A stretch of DNA of 64,000 bases. It comes from Dirofilaria immitis. Its lineage: Eukaryota > Nematoda > Chromadorea > Rhabditida > Onchocercidae. Under the pieces are notes generated by a model. It did not search any database, was not told where the DNA came from, and was given only the letters and a program-made list of their open reading frames with translations. A program made the translations under genes and the position numbers. Position 1 is the first letter of the stretch; every line of letters starts with the position of its first letter. Location: contig JAKNDB010000015.1 in assembly GCA_024305405.1 (NCBI GenBank), forward strand, positions 1 to 64,000, given 5' to 3'. Shown here piece after piece: positions 31,064-43,775 of this stretch.

Positions 31064-32368
31064 ATGTATTTTTGGGTGTTTTTCTATTGATTTTCTGCTC
31101 CGTTTCTTTAATTCAGGTGAGTGTCTAAAAGAAGTAAGATGAATATATTTGAAGACAATCTGTGAAACAACAAATACATATGAATCTTATTTTCAGACTT
31201 GCGGACCACCGCAACAAGGACAAAGCGGACGACCAGGGCGCAATGGGCGGATGGGAAGACAAGGAGTGCGAGGTCCGCAAGGAATTCCAGGAGAAATTGG
31301 AGACAAAGGTGCAAAGGAGAGCCTGGAGTTGCAGGTTCGCCAGGTGAAGAAGGAAATGTTGGAGTGAAAGGTGTAATCGGTAACGATGGACTTATTGGTA
31401 TCCGTGGACAGCATATGATGGGAGGATAAAAACAACAAGTAATAGAATATGTAAGAGTTGAATTTATAAAGCAAATGCTTTGTTGTGCTTTCAAATTACA
31501 ACCTTATCACTGTTATTTTTAAATGATAAAACAATTCTGATTGATTTTAACTGAATGAAAAAAATTAAAATTTTTTTCTTTATGGTTTAGTACAACATTG
31601 GCATGTTAAGCGGGAATTGTGAATATGCCCACAATTTTCTGTTCCCTCCACAAAATCATTGCATATGAAAAGAAAATATTTACGTACGTTTCTGCGACAA
31701 GATACAAATCACAAATGCATATCAAATTTATCATAAAGATTGTTCAAATAAAAAGGGAATAACATAAGATGAAAGAGTTGAGGCATGACGATGCGTTATG
31801 TAATATAAAACAAATTTTGAAATTTCGACGCTTCGTACATTTTATGTATTTATATCTGTTCGGTTAGGAAACTCCAATTTTGAATTCAAATTAATTAAGA
31901 ATCCATTATGTCTTCAATACATCAATGGTTTGTTCTTACAAAAAGCTAAATTTTCAATGAAGATTTATTGAAATTAATTATTTGTTAGTTTTAGCTTTTG
32001 TTTATCAATTTTTTCACAGAGAAACATATGCTTCCATTTTTATCAATGATAAAATTTCGCAATAATAAAAAATAGTCTTTTAATCATCCATTTCATCATT
32101 TCTAATCCAGTCACATATTTAAATTACCATAGTGCATCAACAATACATCTTAGTTAATCATTTTTTTTTAATACTGTATTTGCTAACGAAATAATATCGC
32201 CTGAAATATTTCATAACTGCATTGTATTTGTTGAATATTATGCGTAGATATTGATCTTCTTTCCACGTTAGATCTTTTGCTTCAAATTTTTCCGTTATTC
32301 ATGTTTTATTCACGTTTTTTTTTGGTTAATTGCAGCATTATTTGCATGTATTTAAATTTACAGAAATG
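31051..32368. repeat. Direct duplication, unit 2 (partner 23806-25107)
   Basis: See unit 1. Right of 32368 the sequence becomes unique, and this marks the right border of the duplicated cluster in the window. Confidence 0.9.
31064..31429 (+). pseudogene. Small secreted collagen, copy E (same two deletions as D)
   Basis: Exon 1 (31064-31116) is one T short, so the ATG frame stops after eight codons. The intron is 31117-31196. Exon 2 (31197-31429) starts TCGPPQQGQSGRPGRNG, with Ser for Arg relative to the other copies, carries the same missing G near 31317, and ends HMMGG-Arg before TAA. Its flank and coding part are near-identical to D. With both shared lesions it is best read as a duplicate of an already broken gene, unless homopolymer errors affect all three of B, D and E in the same way. 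Confidence 0.8.
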
Positions 32369-35300
32369 GTATCAGAAGGACAGTATAATTACCGAAAGCA
32401 TGCAGAATGAATTTGATTTTTGATTCTAATAAACCTTATCATTTGCTTTTCATTTATATTAATTGAAATATGGACGGAAATGCAATGACAAGCATGTCGA
32501 CAAAACGAATGCAACAAGATTTATTCTTCTTTCATGTTTATCATATGCATTATTAGTAATTAATGTTCTGCGAACTTGAAGCGAAAGAATGAATCAAAGC
32601 TTGGCAACGATCATTTTTATTGGAATGATTTCAATCGTTGGCTGTAATATTTCACTTTGGTTTATTGAAACTATAAATAATTATTCACTTGTTGATATTT
32701 AACTAAAAAGCAATACTGTTATTAAAGTTGTAATAATTCTTACAAAACAAAAATTTTTAACAAGACCGACTATCTGATCTTCAAGACAAAAATAGCTGAC
32801 GACAAACAAGAAAAAGATTACACAAATATGAAATTTTAAATTTAAATATAACGGTAACAAAATTAACTGCATTTGAAGAAATTTGAGTATCATACTTTAA
32901 TCTGGATTTCGTTCATTTAAAACAAAGCCGTTGTTGTCTCGATCATGATCTTGATAAATTTCACTTGCTCGCATATTCAAATCTGCGTTGTCCCATTACA
33001 AACTTTATGAATCTACGCCTCGCAAGATTCCAATCTAAAATTTATTCATTTTTAACTTTAATTCAATCGATTTGAAATAAGCAAATTCTTCAAAATGCAG
33101 GACTCGACAATGAGCAATAGTTTGACGAGAAAAATAAAAGTTATCTTCTTTATTGCTATAGTCCTTTGACAACTGATATCATTAATTATTTTAAAGAAGT
33201 AGCTGATTTATTCCTTTTTATACAAATAGAAGAAACAATGATGTTCGGAATGATCTGATCATCATAATTTTATAATATTTCATCTAAGAAATTCTGTACG
33301 GAATGGATATACTGCACGAGTCGAATACTTCATAATTGAACAATGTTCAAGAAAGAATAACGAAAGAGGAATACGTTTCAACGAATATATAACACGATAG
33401 ATTGATTTATTGAATTAATTTTAAATGAATATACTCATTTAGATAAATGATAATTGGTTTAATCAATATAGTTTAATGAATTAGTTTAACCTGGAAAATA
33501 TTACTGAAAATATCATCATTTTTGTTCCATTACTTACAATAATCTGCATCCGATTAGTTGATAGCATCTTATTAATAATATCATTGATTAATCTTTCAGC
33601 ATCCTGAAAGCTTCTGATAAGGATAGAGATTAATAATTGTCGAATATGTTTTTACAAATGGATTTTCAAAAATCTATTAGTGCCATTTCTAGTGTTTAAA
33701 TTTGCGACAAATCGAATTCCGATAAATGATCATGTATTCGATTTGTTACTAAATATTGATTTTAAATTAAATTTTGTTTACTTTTTAAAATTGAGTTATT
33801 AATCACTGAGTTGAATTTTAGCAACACATTAGGTTATTAACTTATTCATTTAAATACTGAGCTTAGTATGGTTTTGGAATAAAGTTAAAAATTTTTCCAA
33901 GAAAATATCATATTTTAACAAATAAAATGCCAGGAATTTTTTTCAAAACGATTTAAAATACTGGCACAAAAATAACAACATTTTTAGATCATGAATTTCA
34001 GATTATTAATAGCATAGTTTAAGCTTCTTAAGTTTTATAAAATAGAAATTATAATAGCGAACATTTAGTTAGTTATAAAAAATTTTTGGATAAATATAGC
34101 GAAAGCAATTATTTTCTAAGCTACTGTAAATGGAAAAATTTTTAATAAAATGCAAAATATCTAGCAAATAAATTCATTCAGTTTGCTCATCTTCATAGCA
34201 ATTTTTCAAGTATTACTTGTTCAACTAATGATTTGAATTGTTTTTTCTATTGCCTACTGTTAAATAAAAATAATGCATTAATCATCATTGAATCTCATAT
34301 CGGATTCGTTCAGCATAAAAAAATGCGATCAAATAACGATGATTTTAATCTTTGTTATTCGACTTTAGAAAATCTCGAAAGATTTTCGAGCTTATTTCCT
34401 ATCTACTATCGAACCGTAGTGGGCTAATTATCAACAGTTATCATTTTTATTCACACATCATAATAAGATCAAGAAATGATTTTTTCCCATAGATGAAATT
34501 TACAGGAAATATAATGGATCAATTTATAGAATATACAAATTACTGAATTTTTCCATCTAATCAACTTTTAAATATGCTAAGAAATTGCAAAAATTATCAA
34601 TGATGAATTTATCATTAGCTTCTCCTGAAGTTATAAAAGAATTAGCTTTCAGCAATTGCTTTCACTTAGTAATCGACTTGCAACAGTTATTCTCAATCAA
34701 TAACTATAATCAATATTGCTGATCAGCACTACTTTCATCATTTTCAAACACTCATCTTATTTATAAAATTTGTGCAACCAAGCTGTACAGTTTTTTTGAT
34801 CAACTATGTTGCTGATATCGAAAAATTGCTTTAATATTTGATTATTCATTTGATTTTTAATACAATAATTAACTGAATCTACTATCTATTTAACACCGTA
34901 ATCTCGTACCTTCTAAATCAAACATATACGAACAAGCTAACCACTCAGTAACACAATGTAAGCATCAAGATAATTTATGATATGATCATCCTTATATATA
35001 AATATGTTAATTATGAAACAGTAAAGTTTAGGAAAACAAAGTAAGAAAGTTTATTACGATATCGATTTAATAGAATCTAATAGAAATATTATTCAATTTT
35101 AAAATGGATTTATTGCTATATAATTTGAAATTTTATTGTTTGCTTATTAACAAATCCATTCTATTTTCCTTTGTTTGCATAAAAATTGGAATCAAATAAA
35201 ATGACTGTTACATTGGTATTAAAATTTTTGGATAACTTTTTAGTTTCAAAGAAAAACTTGGCGATTTTTAGATTTTTCTTTTTTGTAACAGTGGCGAATT

Positions 35301-36886
35301 TGTTTTTCATTCATCCTTCTAGTAGAAGCGTACTACAAACGAATAATATTAATGTATGAAAAGAAATATTCATAATTGAATATATATTTTGGTAAATTTA
35401 GTATAAAATAAAATTTGCAAATAGATAGACAAAGCTATAAAGAAATATATAATTATATTTGATTTACAAGAATAGTTTTGTCAGCTGTGAAATAAAACTT
35501 TATAACCCTACTTCGTTCAATATATTTAAACTCTTAATGTTACTAAAAGTTTTTATGAAATTTCATATAAAGTTGCTATATAAAACTATTCGATAATATA
35601 TTTACTGATTTCGGCTTCGTTGAGAGATAATCAGTATAGGAGAAGTGCTAACGATCATTGAAAAGTTAGTTTGTTTAATAGACCAACTTTTGCTAAATAT
35701 ATGTAAATGATCAAAAATATTGGATAAATAAATTTTAGTTAAATATTTGAAGAAAAAATCGATCGCCTAATTTTATACTAATTTTTTGATTTTTGGATTA
35801 AGAAAAATACTTGATAACACTTCAATTTTCTATTGATACGAATATTCAAAGATGGAAGTTGATATATCATCATAAATGAAAATAACCGGCCTATCTCACT
35901 GAATTTTACGTATCACGTATACGTAAAATATTTGTAATGGTACTATGTTTGGCCAAATATTGCTTAACGTAAAATGTTAATTTCAATGTGGAATATTCCA
36001 TTAGAAGCATAATTTTAGCTAAATTCTTTTAATCTCTTACAGTAAACAAAATCTAAATTACAAATCTTTTATTGTAAACGACAGCATTTCAAACAAATTT
36101 AATCAAAATCATTTTCTATTTTTGTTTTAAGCTAATATCGAGAATGGGAAAGTGCTAGAAAAAATCCATTATAAATAACTTTTTAGTTATACTTTACAAT
36201 ATTTCTAATAGTCAGTCTCATCATTGTAATATTGCAAAATATTATTTCGTTTAGAAAAAAAAAAAAAAAAGAAAAAATTTCTCATTTCCAATAGCTAAAT
36301 AATTGTTTCCCTCTATTCACAGTTCGATTGAATCGGCAACCATCTATTGAATATTTTTATTTCAAACTTCCGAGAATTTTTTTTTTTTTAACATTATTCA
36401 ATTGCCGTTATTTTCTTTATCAACTATGCTTAAATATAAAATTGTGATTAAATTTGATAAGATATTGAAATTTTTAAGTCAATTAATTAATAAACAAAAT
36501 TAATTTAAAAATTAATTAATTAATAAAAAAAAAGAATTTCATAATCGTTCGTAGTATTTTCATTTTAATTTATGCCAAAATAATTTCTTAAAATTTGTAA
36601 AATTTTTTAAACAATAAACGAATTAATTTATTCTATTGAATGGAATATTTTATAGATTTAGTAATTAAATTAGATTAAGCTTAACGAAGTTTAATTATTT
36701 GTTTAATTATTAAATTAAGCATGATATTTTGCCTTGTTTTTTTTTTTTTTATGCTATACTGTTTTAGTGTTATTTGAATGCTGATAAATATCATATCATT
36801 TAATACTTTGTTATTAAATAAATATTTCACTTTATTAAACAATTATATCTTAATAAATTATTGATTTTACATATTAAAAATTTTAG
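32369..36886. other. Intergenic region upstream of the EVI5-like gene
   Basis: No convincing coding exon on either strand; frames are short and AT-driven. Base composition becomes more AT-rich toward 36 kb, with long A and T runs (for example around 36255 and 36380). If the first exon at 36887 is correct, the promoter should lie here. Confidence 0.5.
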
Positions 36887-37026
36887 ATGGTTGCTTCAAT
36901 AGCAAAATTGATGGCATTTCAACAAAATTTCATCTCATCGTATTATTATTCATCACAATCGATGGCACCGTTATCATCCGAATCACTTGGTATTGAAAAA
37001 CGTACCATGCAAACATATCATAATAG
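36887..37026 (+). CDS. Candidate first coding exon of the EVI5-like gene
   Basis: ATG at 36887 stands directly after an ATTTTAG acceptor, the usual arrangement for a spliced-leader acceptor or for a short non-coding exon upstream. The 46-codon peptide begins MVASIAKLMAFQQNF, continues with a Ser/Tyr-rich stretch and ends QTYHN, followed by AG at a GT donor (37027). Mixed codon use and the richer composition stand out sharply from the surrounding DNA. It ends with two bases of a codon (AG), which the exon at 50493 completes with A to give Arg. The peptide itself is not a recognised domain. Joining it to the downstream exons across 13.5 kb rests on strand, phase and lack of other candidates. 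Confidence 0.55.
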
Positions 37027-38111
37027 GTTCACATTTTTTAATTGAATTCATTTCATCTCATTATTTTCAATTTTCCATTTGTACAATTTTAAATGCATTC
37101 ATTAAGTTTTTATATTACCTATTATCGAACAGCAATATCTAACAAACTAATTATTAGATTATTTGAGTTGACAGAAAATAAATAAATAATGATTATTTAA
37201 TAATAATTAGAAAATATTATATCAAGATTTTAATTATAGATGATTTAATTAAAATTCTAATGAAACATAGTAACATTTGATTTGATAGAATTTAATAATT
37301 CTAATATATTTTCTTTCGATAAATATTATTTATAAATTAATAGATAAGATTATTGTTTAATATAATTTTCAATAAATTAACAAAAAGGCTTATTATTTAG
37401 TCTGATTTATTTATTGATATAAATAATAAATAATATTTTTATTAATAGCTTAATTAAGCATCTCATTTATATGATATTTTCAAATTATAAAAGAACATTT
37501 TGAAAAATTCTAAATCTTGGACAAAAATTTGATGCTATTATCTTATCTATCATATACACATATGCTGATTAATATCATTAATAAATTTTTAAAACTGCAA
37601 ATAATAGAAATGATAATTTTGATATCAAAATTTTGTTGATATCAAAATTTTTGTTGATATCAAAACTATTTTAAGCGTATCAATTCGATCAATCATTCAA
37701 AATTATTGCAGTTAATTTTGAAATATTAACCAAATCATTGTTAAACTAATAATTCATTTTTATAAAATATTCGTTTGTTATTTTAAAAAATTAATTCCCT
37801 TTTCGTTTTTTTTTTTTTCATTTTTAACTGTGTTACAACAAAACTAAACAACTGTTAAATATTTGCACTTCAAATTTCTCTCATCGTTCAAATTAATTCT
37901 ATCCTTTTTTTTTTTTTTGTTTTTTTTTGTTTTGTCCTTTTCCATCCCTTATTTGCATAGATATTTATTTACTTGTCTTCTCATTTATTTGTTAGCAAAA
38001 AATAAAAATCATTTGTTAAATTTTTTTTTTTTTTTTTTTTTTTGATAGGACGATAATATTTGTCAACCTAGTATTACAGCAATTTCTTAATTCTGTCATT
38101 TTTATTTCTCT

Positions 38112-38285
38112 TACTTAATTCGTTTATTTACTTAATTACTTCGTTATCAATTTATTTGTTTATCGTTGTATTAGTTCATTTGTTTAATTACTTCGTTATC
38201 AATTTATTTGTTTATCGTTGTATTAGTTCATTTGTTTAATTACTTCGTTATCAATTAATTTGTTTATCGTTGTATTAGTTCATTT
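38112..38285. repeat. 52-base tandem repeat, about three copies
   Basis: 'TATCGTTGTATTAGTTCATT' recurs at 38161, 38213 and 38265. It lies in the first large intron. Confidence 0.9.
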
Positions 38286-38829
38286 ATATAGACAGAAATA
38301 TTAAATAATTTTTAGAAAAGTATAATTATTTAAATATACGAATGAATAGAGGAAAAAAAAAAAAAGAAAGCTAATTTTTATAAATTAACAATAAAATTAT
38401 TCATAATTTTTAATAAATTACAAAAATTTTCCTACTAACATTTTTATATAATCATAAATAAAAAGAAGGACGATTGATAATTTCTCACTAATTATTATAA
38501 ATTAATAATTCATCGGAAAAAAAAACAAATAAATTTCTTGTAACATTGATGATAAACAGTCAGGATGATCGAATTAAGATAAAACTTTAATTAATCATAA
38601 TTAATTTTGTTAACACGAAATTATCTTACTACTCTATTAATTTTTTTTTTTTTGGATAACAATGATATAGAAGGTGAAATATAAGAATCGACACTCTCGA
38701 TCATTTCGTTATCGTTATTCATTTCTTAAAAAAAAAAAACGATCATTAATTAACGCATTCAAACAAAATTTTAGATATTATTATGATTTAAATTTTTAGA
38801 TATATTATTATGAAAAAATAAGAAATTCA

Positions 38830-39078
38830 ATAGATGTGATTAATACTATGAGCATGAGCTCGATGCTTAAAAAGCGTTAAATAACAGTCGAGGTATGCAA
38901 CATTTTTCTTCAACTTATCATAATTAACACGAGTTCATTTTAATGAAAAGGGTTTCAATTTTAGGATCAACAGGAAGTATTGGAAAAAAAAAAACTGTAG
39001 ATCTACTATTAAAGAAAAGAAGAAAATATCAAGTAGAAGTACTAAGCCTAATCAAAATATACTTTACTTCACATTGCA
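38830..39078 (+). pseudogene. dxr: Bacterial DXR (IspC) N-terminal fragment, probably Wolbachia-derived
   Basis: ATG at 38943 opens a frame reading MKRVSILGSTGSIGKKKTVD, then LLLKKRRKYQVEVLS, to 39047. The GSTGSIG segment is the NADPH-binding motif of 1-deoxy-D-xylulose 5-phosphate reductoisomerase, and the spacing to the Asp-Leu-Leu helix and the Tyr-x-Val-x-x-Leu strand fits the enzyme start. After a frame change of about two lost bases the likeness goes on as SKYTLLHIA to a stop at 39079. The enzyme belongs to the MEP isoprenoid pathway of bacteria and plastids, which animals lack. Wolbachia of filarial worms have dxr, and nuclear Wolbachia fragments are common in these hosts. Only about 45 of roughly 390 residues remain. 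The A run in the Lys triplet may have grown by slippage. Sequence from about 38830, including a frame ending VINTMSMSSMLKKR then stop, may be the end of a neighbouring bacterial gene; that part is inference. Confidence 0.8.
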
Positions 39079-40025
39079 TAAATTTTTTTTTTTTTTTATT
39101 ACTACTTTTAAAAATATAAGAAATGTGAATAAAAATTTTTAGTAATTACACTTTTTTTTGTATGGATTTTTTTGAATATTAGAAAATAGAAAATGCAAAA
39201 AAAAAAAAAAAAAACGGAAAAAGAGGTACTAAAAAAGCCTAAATTAATGATAATTTTTAGCATAAATCTTATTTTTTTAAAATTACAACCTATATATGAT
39301 TTAATCAATTTTATATGACTTTTTTCATCACTTAACCAATTTTGCAATCTTAAATGATTGAATATTTTGAAATATCAAAAATTTTATACAAACTATTAAT
39401 TTAACATTGATTTGTTAAAAAGAGGAAGGGGGAAAAAAAAAAGAAAACGAATAAAAATTTTTTTCTTCTTATATTACCAATAATTTTACAGCTCCGGTTT
39501 TATTCGTCAATTCTTGTAAATTTGTGTTTCATCACAATTTGCTATTTTGTTCAATTTCTTTTCGAATAACCTTTTTGACAATTTTTTCCTTCTTCCAACT
39601 TGCAACCTTTTTCTTTTTTTAAACCTATTCATTCATTTTTATGCCAATATAGAGAAGTATTGATAATTGAATTATTTTTTTCTCTTGTAAAATTATTTCG
39701 TCAATTTTTCGAATTAAATTTTTATTTCTTCCATTGAACAAATGTTCCGATCAATACGAAAAAATCAATCAATTATGCGTCGTTTTATCATTAAACACGA
39801 TCACTTTTATGCCTACTTTATGCAACTAGTAATTATAACTTTCTGCTAAAGCTTTCTTTTTTTTCATAATTAAAACTTTCATATAGAAATTAAAAATTGC
39901 TAGAATGAGAATATTTTTTTTTTGGATTCTAATATTTTAAATCTTTATTTCAAAATTTATCAACTTTAGCAGAAACTAATTTTACTAATTAACGATTTCA
40001 TAATTAAAAAGTGAACTTTTTCGTA

Positions 40026-40415
40026 GGTAAAAATTAAGATTACCATTATGATCACAATGCGGAATTATTGAATTCTATTATTAAAATATAATAGATATTT
40101 CAAAGATCCGAGAAATAATAATGCAAAATCAAAATTATCGATTGAAAATTTTTCGTCGTAAAAGTTAAGATTATCATTATGATCACAATGCGGAATTATT
40201 GAATTCGATTATTAAAATATAATAGATATTTCAAAGATCCGAGAAATAATAATGCAAAATTAAAATTATCGATTGAAAATTTTTCGTCGTAAAAGTTAAG
40301 ATTATCATTATGATCACAATGCGGAATTATTGAATTCGATTATTAAAATATAATAGATATTTCAAAGATCCCAGAAATAATAATGCAAAATTAAAATTAT
40401 CGATTGAAAATTTTC
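40026..40415. repeat. 131-base tandem repeat, three copies
   Basis: 'GATCACAATGCGGAATTATT' recurs at 40050, 40181 and 40312, and units two and three are almost the same. It lies in the first large intron. Confidence 0.95.
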
Positions 40416-43149
40416 TAAATTTATTCACTAAAATATTTAAAAAAAAAAAATATTCATTTGCAATAAGCATAATTTGATTCGATGATAGAAAATTAATTTT
40501 CTACTAAAATTGTATTTTTCCATTCTTTTATTCTTTTCTCAATAATTTGAATAACTCTTTATCATTCATCTTTTTAAAATCATTTTGAAAGAATGCAAAA
40601 ATTTAAAAAAATTTAACCAAGTTTAGAAAATAAAAAAGAAAAACTTTCGATAAAAGAGAATTTGAGAATTTTCGTTTGCCAATTATTTTTTTATTTTATT
40701 TTATTTTTCGTTATTTCTTCTTCTCTTTCTGACAGCATATACTTTTATCATCATCATTTCTTTTATCTTTGTTTGACATTATTTTCAAATTTGCTCCAAG
40801 TTTTTTTTTGAAATAAAATAAAATTTATTCCTTTCTATTTTTAAACTGAAATAAATTTTCGCCTAAAAGTTTTTATATTATTTTCAAATAAATGTAATTA
40901 TTATTTTTAAGCATAAAATAATTTTAATTATTAATTATTATTAGTAATAATAATTAAAAGTTATATGATTTGTTTTTTCCAATCATTAAACAATGATTAA
41001 ATAGCACTATGATCATTATCGATCTTTGTTTTATTTACAGCATGACGAGAAAACTCATACAACAATAACAACAAATAATATCAAGATATATGAATTAATT
41101 CGGAAAGGCTAAATTTCCAAGACATATCTATCATTTGTTTTTAAAATTTTTGAATTTCTCAAAATTCTCCTATCTCTTTTCCATTTCGCTTTTTTTTTTT
41201 CCTTATCTTTACCGCTTGCCATTTGAACATTTTTGCCGTCCCCAACCAATCATTCTCGTCTTGATGGAATGAAAACGAATTTTATAAAAGCTTCCGAAAC
41301 ATTCGTAACATCATTCGTTAAATTCAATGAATTTGTCATCGATATCTTTTATTTTTTGCCCTTCACATGAAACGAATAGTCATCGATAGTTTATTAACAA
41401 TTGCTACCGAATAATCTTTTAAAGTTTAAAATTTCTTTTTCTTTTTAGAAAAAAATTAGATTCCGAAAAATTAGATTCTGAAAAAAAGCAAGATTCTTTC
41501 ATGCTGTCCTTTTATCAATGCTTTGTTTTTTTTTTTTTTTTTTCATTAATAAATGAACGATACTTTAATTTCAATCATTTCCTTTTGATTTGTAAAATGC
41601 TAAAATTACTGTTGTTTTTATCATCATTATTATCATTGCTACTTTTATGATATTGTTAATTTTTATTTTTATTATTAGCTGCATTTTATGCTATTTATTT
41701 TTATTAATGATAGCATTGATTCGCTTCATCGTATTTTTTGAAATTATCATATCAAATTGTTATTTCTATGATATTAATTTTTTATTATATTTATTTCAAA
41801 ATATTTACTTATTAAAATTTATTAGTTCAATTCAGTTAAATCAATTCATTCTATTTATTCATTGCTTTTTTTTTTTAAATAAATTTGTTATGATAATGAA
41901 TCTCGAAATGTTGCGAAATTCAACTAACAATTTTTATTTTATATGCAAAATTTTGGGAAAAGAAATTTAACTTATACAAGACAAGACCATAATTTGTCCA
42001 TATATTGATCTTTTCAAAAAAAAAAACTAACTTGGCTAATATTCTTATCTTTGCGTTAGTAGTTGGTATGATATGTGATATCGAAGTAAAGCATTTTCGA
42101 AGCTTTAACATAAGCCCAGAGAAATGTTAATTAGAGTATATTAGCCTGATTAATGAAACTTTGATAATTGCGTATGTAAAATTATTCGATGACTAAATTA
42201 AAGTTTATTTTTTTGTCCTGGAATGCTTAATAATTTTTAATTATGTTCATCATAAATAATCTGTTTGCAATTATCAATAATCTGTGATTTTTGAAATGAT
42301 AATTAAAATTCAGTAATCACTGACAAACGTTGCATTTTGTTGAGACTAATATCTATTTTTAGAAAAAGTCAAAAATATCATTTAAATTTTTTCAACCAAT
42401 TTTTCGCTTATTTTTTACATTATAGAATTTTGTTTATCATTAGTTTATCAATTTGATTATCACTACTATCAAAAATTAACATTTAAAATTTTTATTCGTA
42501 TATTTCTATTTGTATTTCAGACAATTGTATTAAATTCATAAGACTTTTATTGGCATATTTTATTCAAAACTTTGCCAACATATTGATTAATTTCATGCTA
42601 TACTTTTCAATCATTTATCATACCTGCATTACTATTAATTGTTATCATTAATATTACTACATCGTTATAGCATCATTATTATCATTATTTATAATCATTT
42701 CATCATTATATCTGTTCGATGTCCATTTCAACAATATCCTTGATGATGATGATGACCCGAATAGTATGGATTAATATATTGCATGCGTAATCATAGAGAT
42801 GACCTGAATGATTTTGAATGGCCTGCATTTGAGAATGACCTTAAATAACCATTTTATCAATGCCATATATTTCAAAGAAATCATCGAAAAATGAATATGT
42901 ATGAAGCGCAAAATTATATCAATTAGAGAAACGATTATTCTTCGTTTTTAAATTTCTATAAATTTTTTTTTTTAAAAATAACAATTCTTTTATAAAATAT
43001 CTTTTCTTTTGTTTTGATTTAAACAATTTTTTTAAAAAATTTTTTTCAATTAATTAATTAATTAATTTTTTTAATCAATGAAGAAAAATAATTTGTATAA
43101 ATTAATATTTTATATTAAATTTTCAAATAAATTTTTATACATTTTATTT

Positions 43150-43775
43150 ATTTATTTATTTAAGAAATCATTGAATATCGTAATTATATTATATGAAATA
43201 AACTATTTACAATAAGAGGGAATGATAATGTATGAATGATATGATCAATGTAGGATATATTAATTTTGCTATAAATCTTTGGTATTTAATAAAATTGCCA
43301 TTTCATTGGAATAATTGATTATTGATTATACTTAATTTTGTTTATTTTAGAAATCATTGAATGTCTTAATTGTGTATTTATAATAAAATAAAATGATAAT
43401 GTATGAATGATATGATCTGTGTAGAATTTATTAATTTTGCTGTAAATCTTTGGTATTTAATAAAATTGCCATTTCATTGGAGTAATTGATTATTGATTAG
43501 ATTATATTTATCGTTAGTATCTAATAAAATTGAATTTGATATTTAATAAAATTTGAATCTCTTCCAATAATTGATTATTGATTATACTTATTTTTATTTA
43601 TTTATGAAATCATTGAATGTCATAATTTATGTATTTATAGTACGATAGGATAATATATATGTATGAATGTTATGATCTATGAAAGATTTATTAATTTTGT
43701 TGTAATATTTCTAGTATGTATAATAAAATTGTATTTCATTGAGTAATTAATTATTGATTATGCTATATTTATTCG
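43150..43775. repeat. Diverged tandem array, about three units of 170-260 bases
   Basis: The order 'GAAATCATTGAAT', 'GATAATGTATGAATGATATG', then 'TTTAATAAAATTGCCATTTC' repeats, with the first anchor near 43166, 43351 and 43607. Units vary in length. Confidence 0.75.

Noticed and set aside
41041..41112. Open stretch after a TTTATTTACAG acceptor (HDEKTHTTITTNNIKIYE)
   Set aside because: Only 23 codons before a stop, no donor, and the phase does not continue the exon at 36887-37026. It could be a rare terminal exon but is unsupported.
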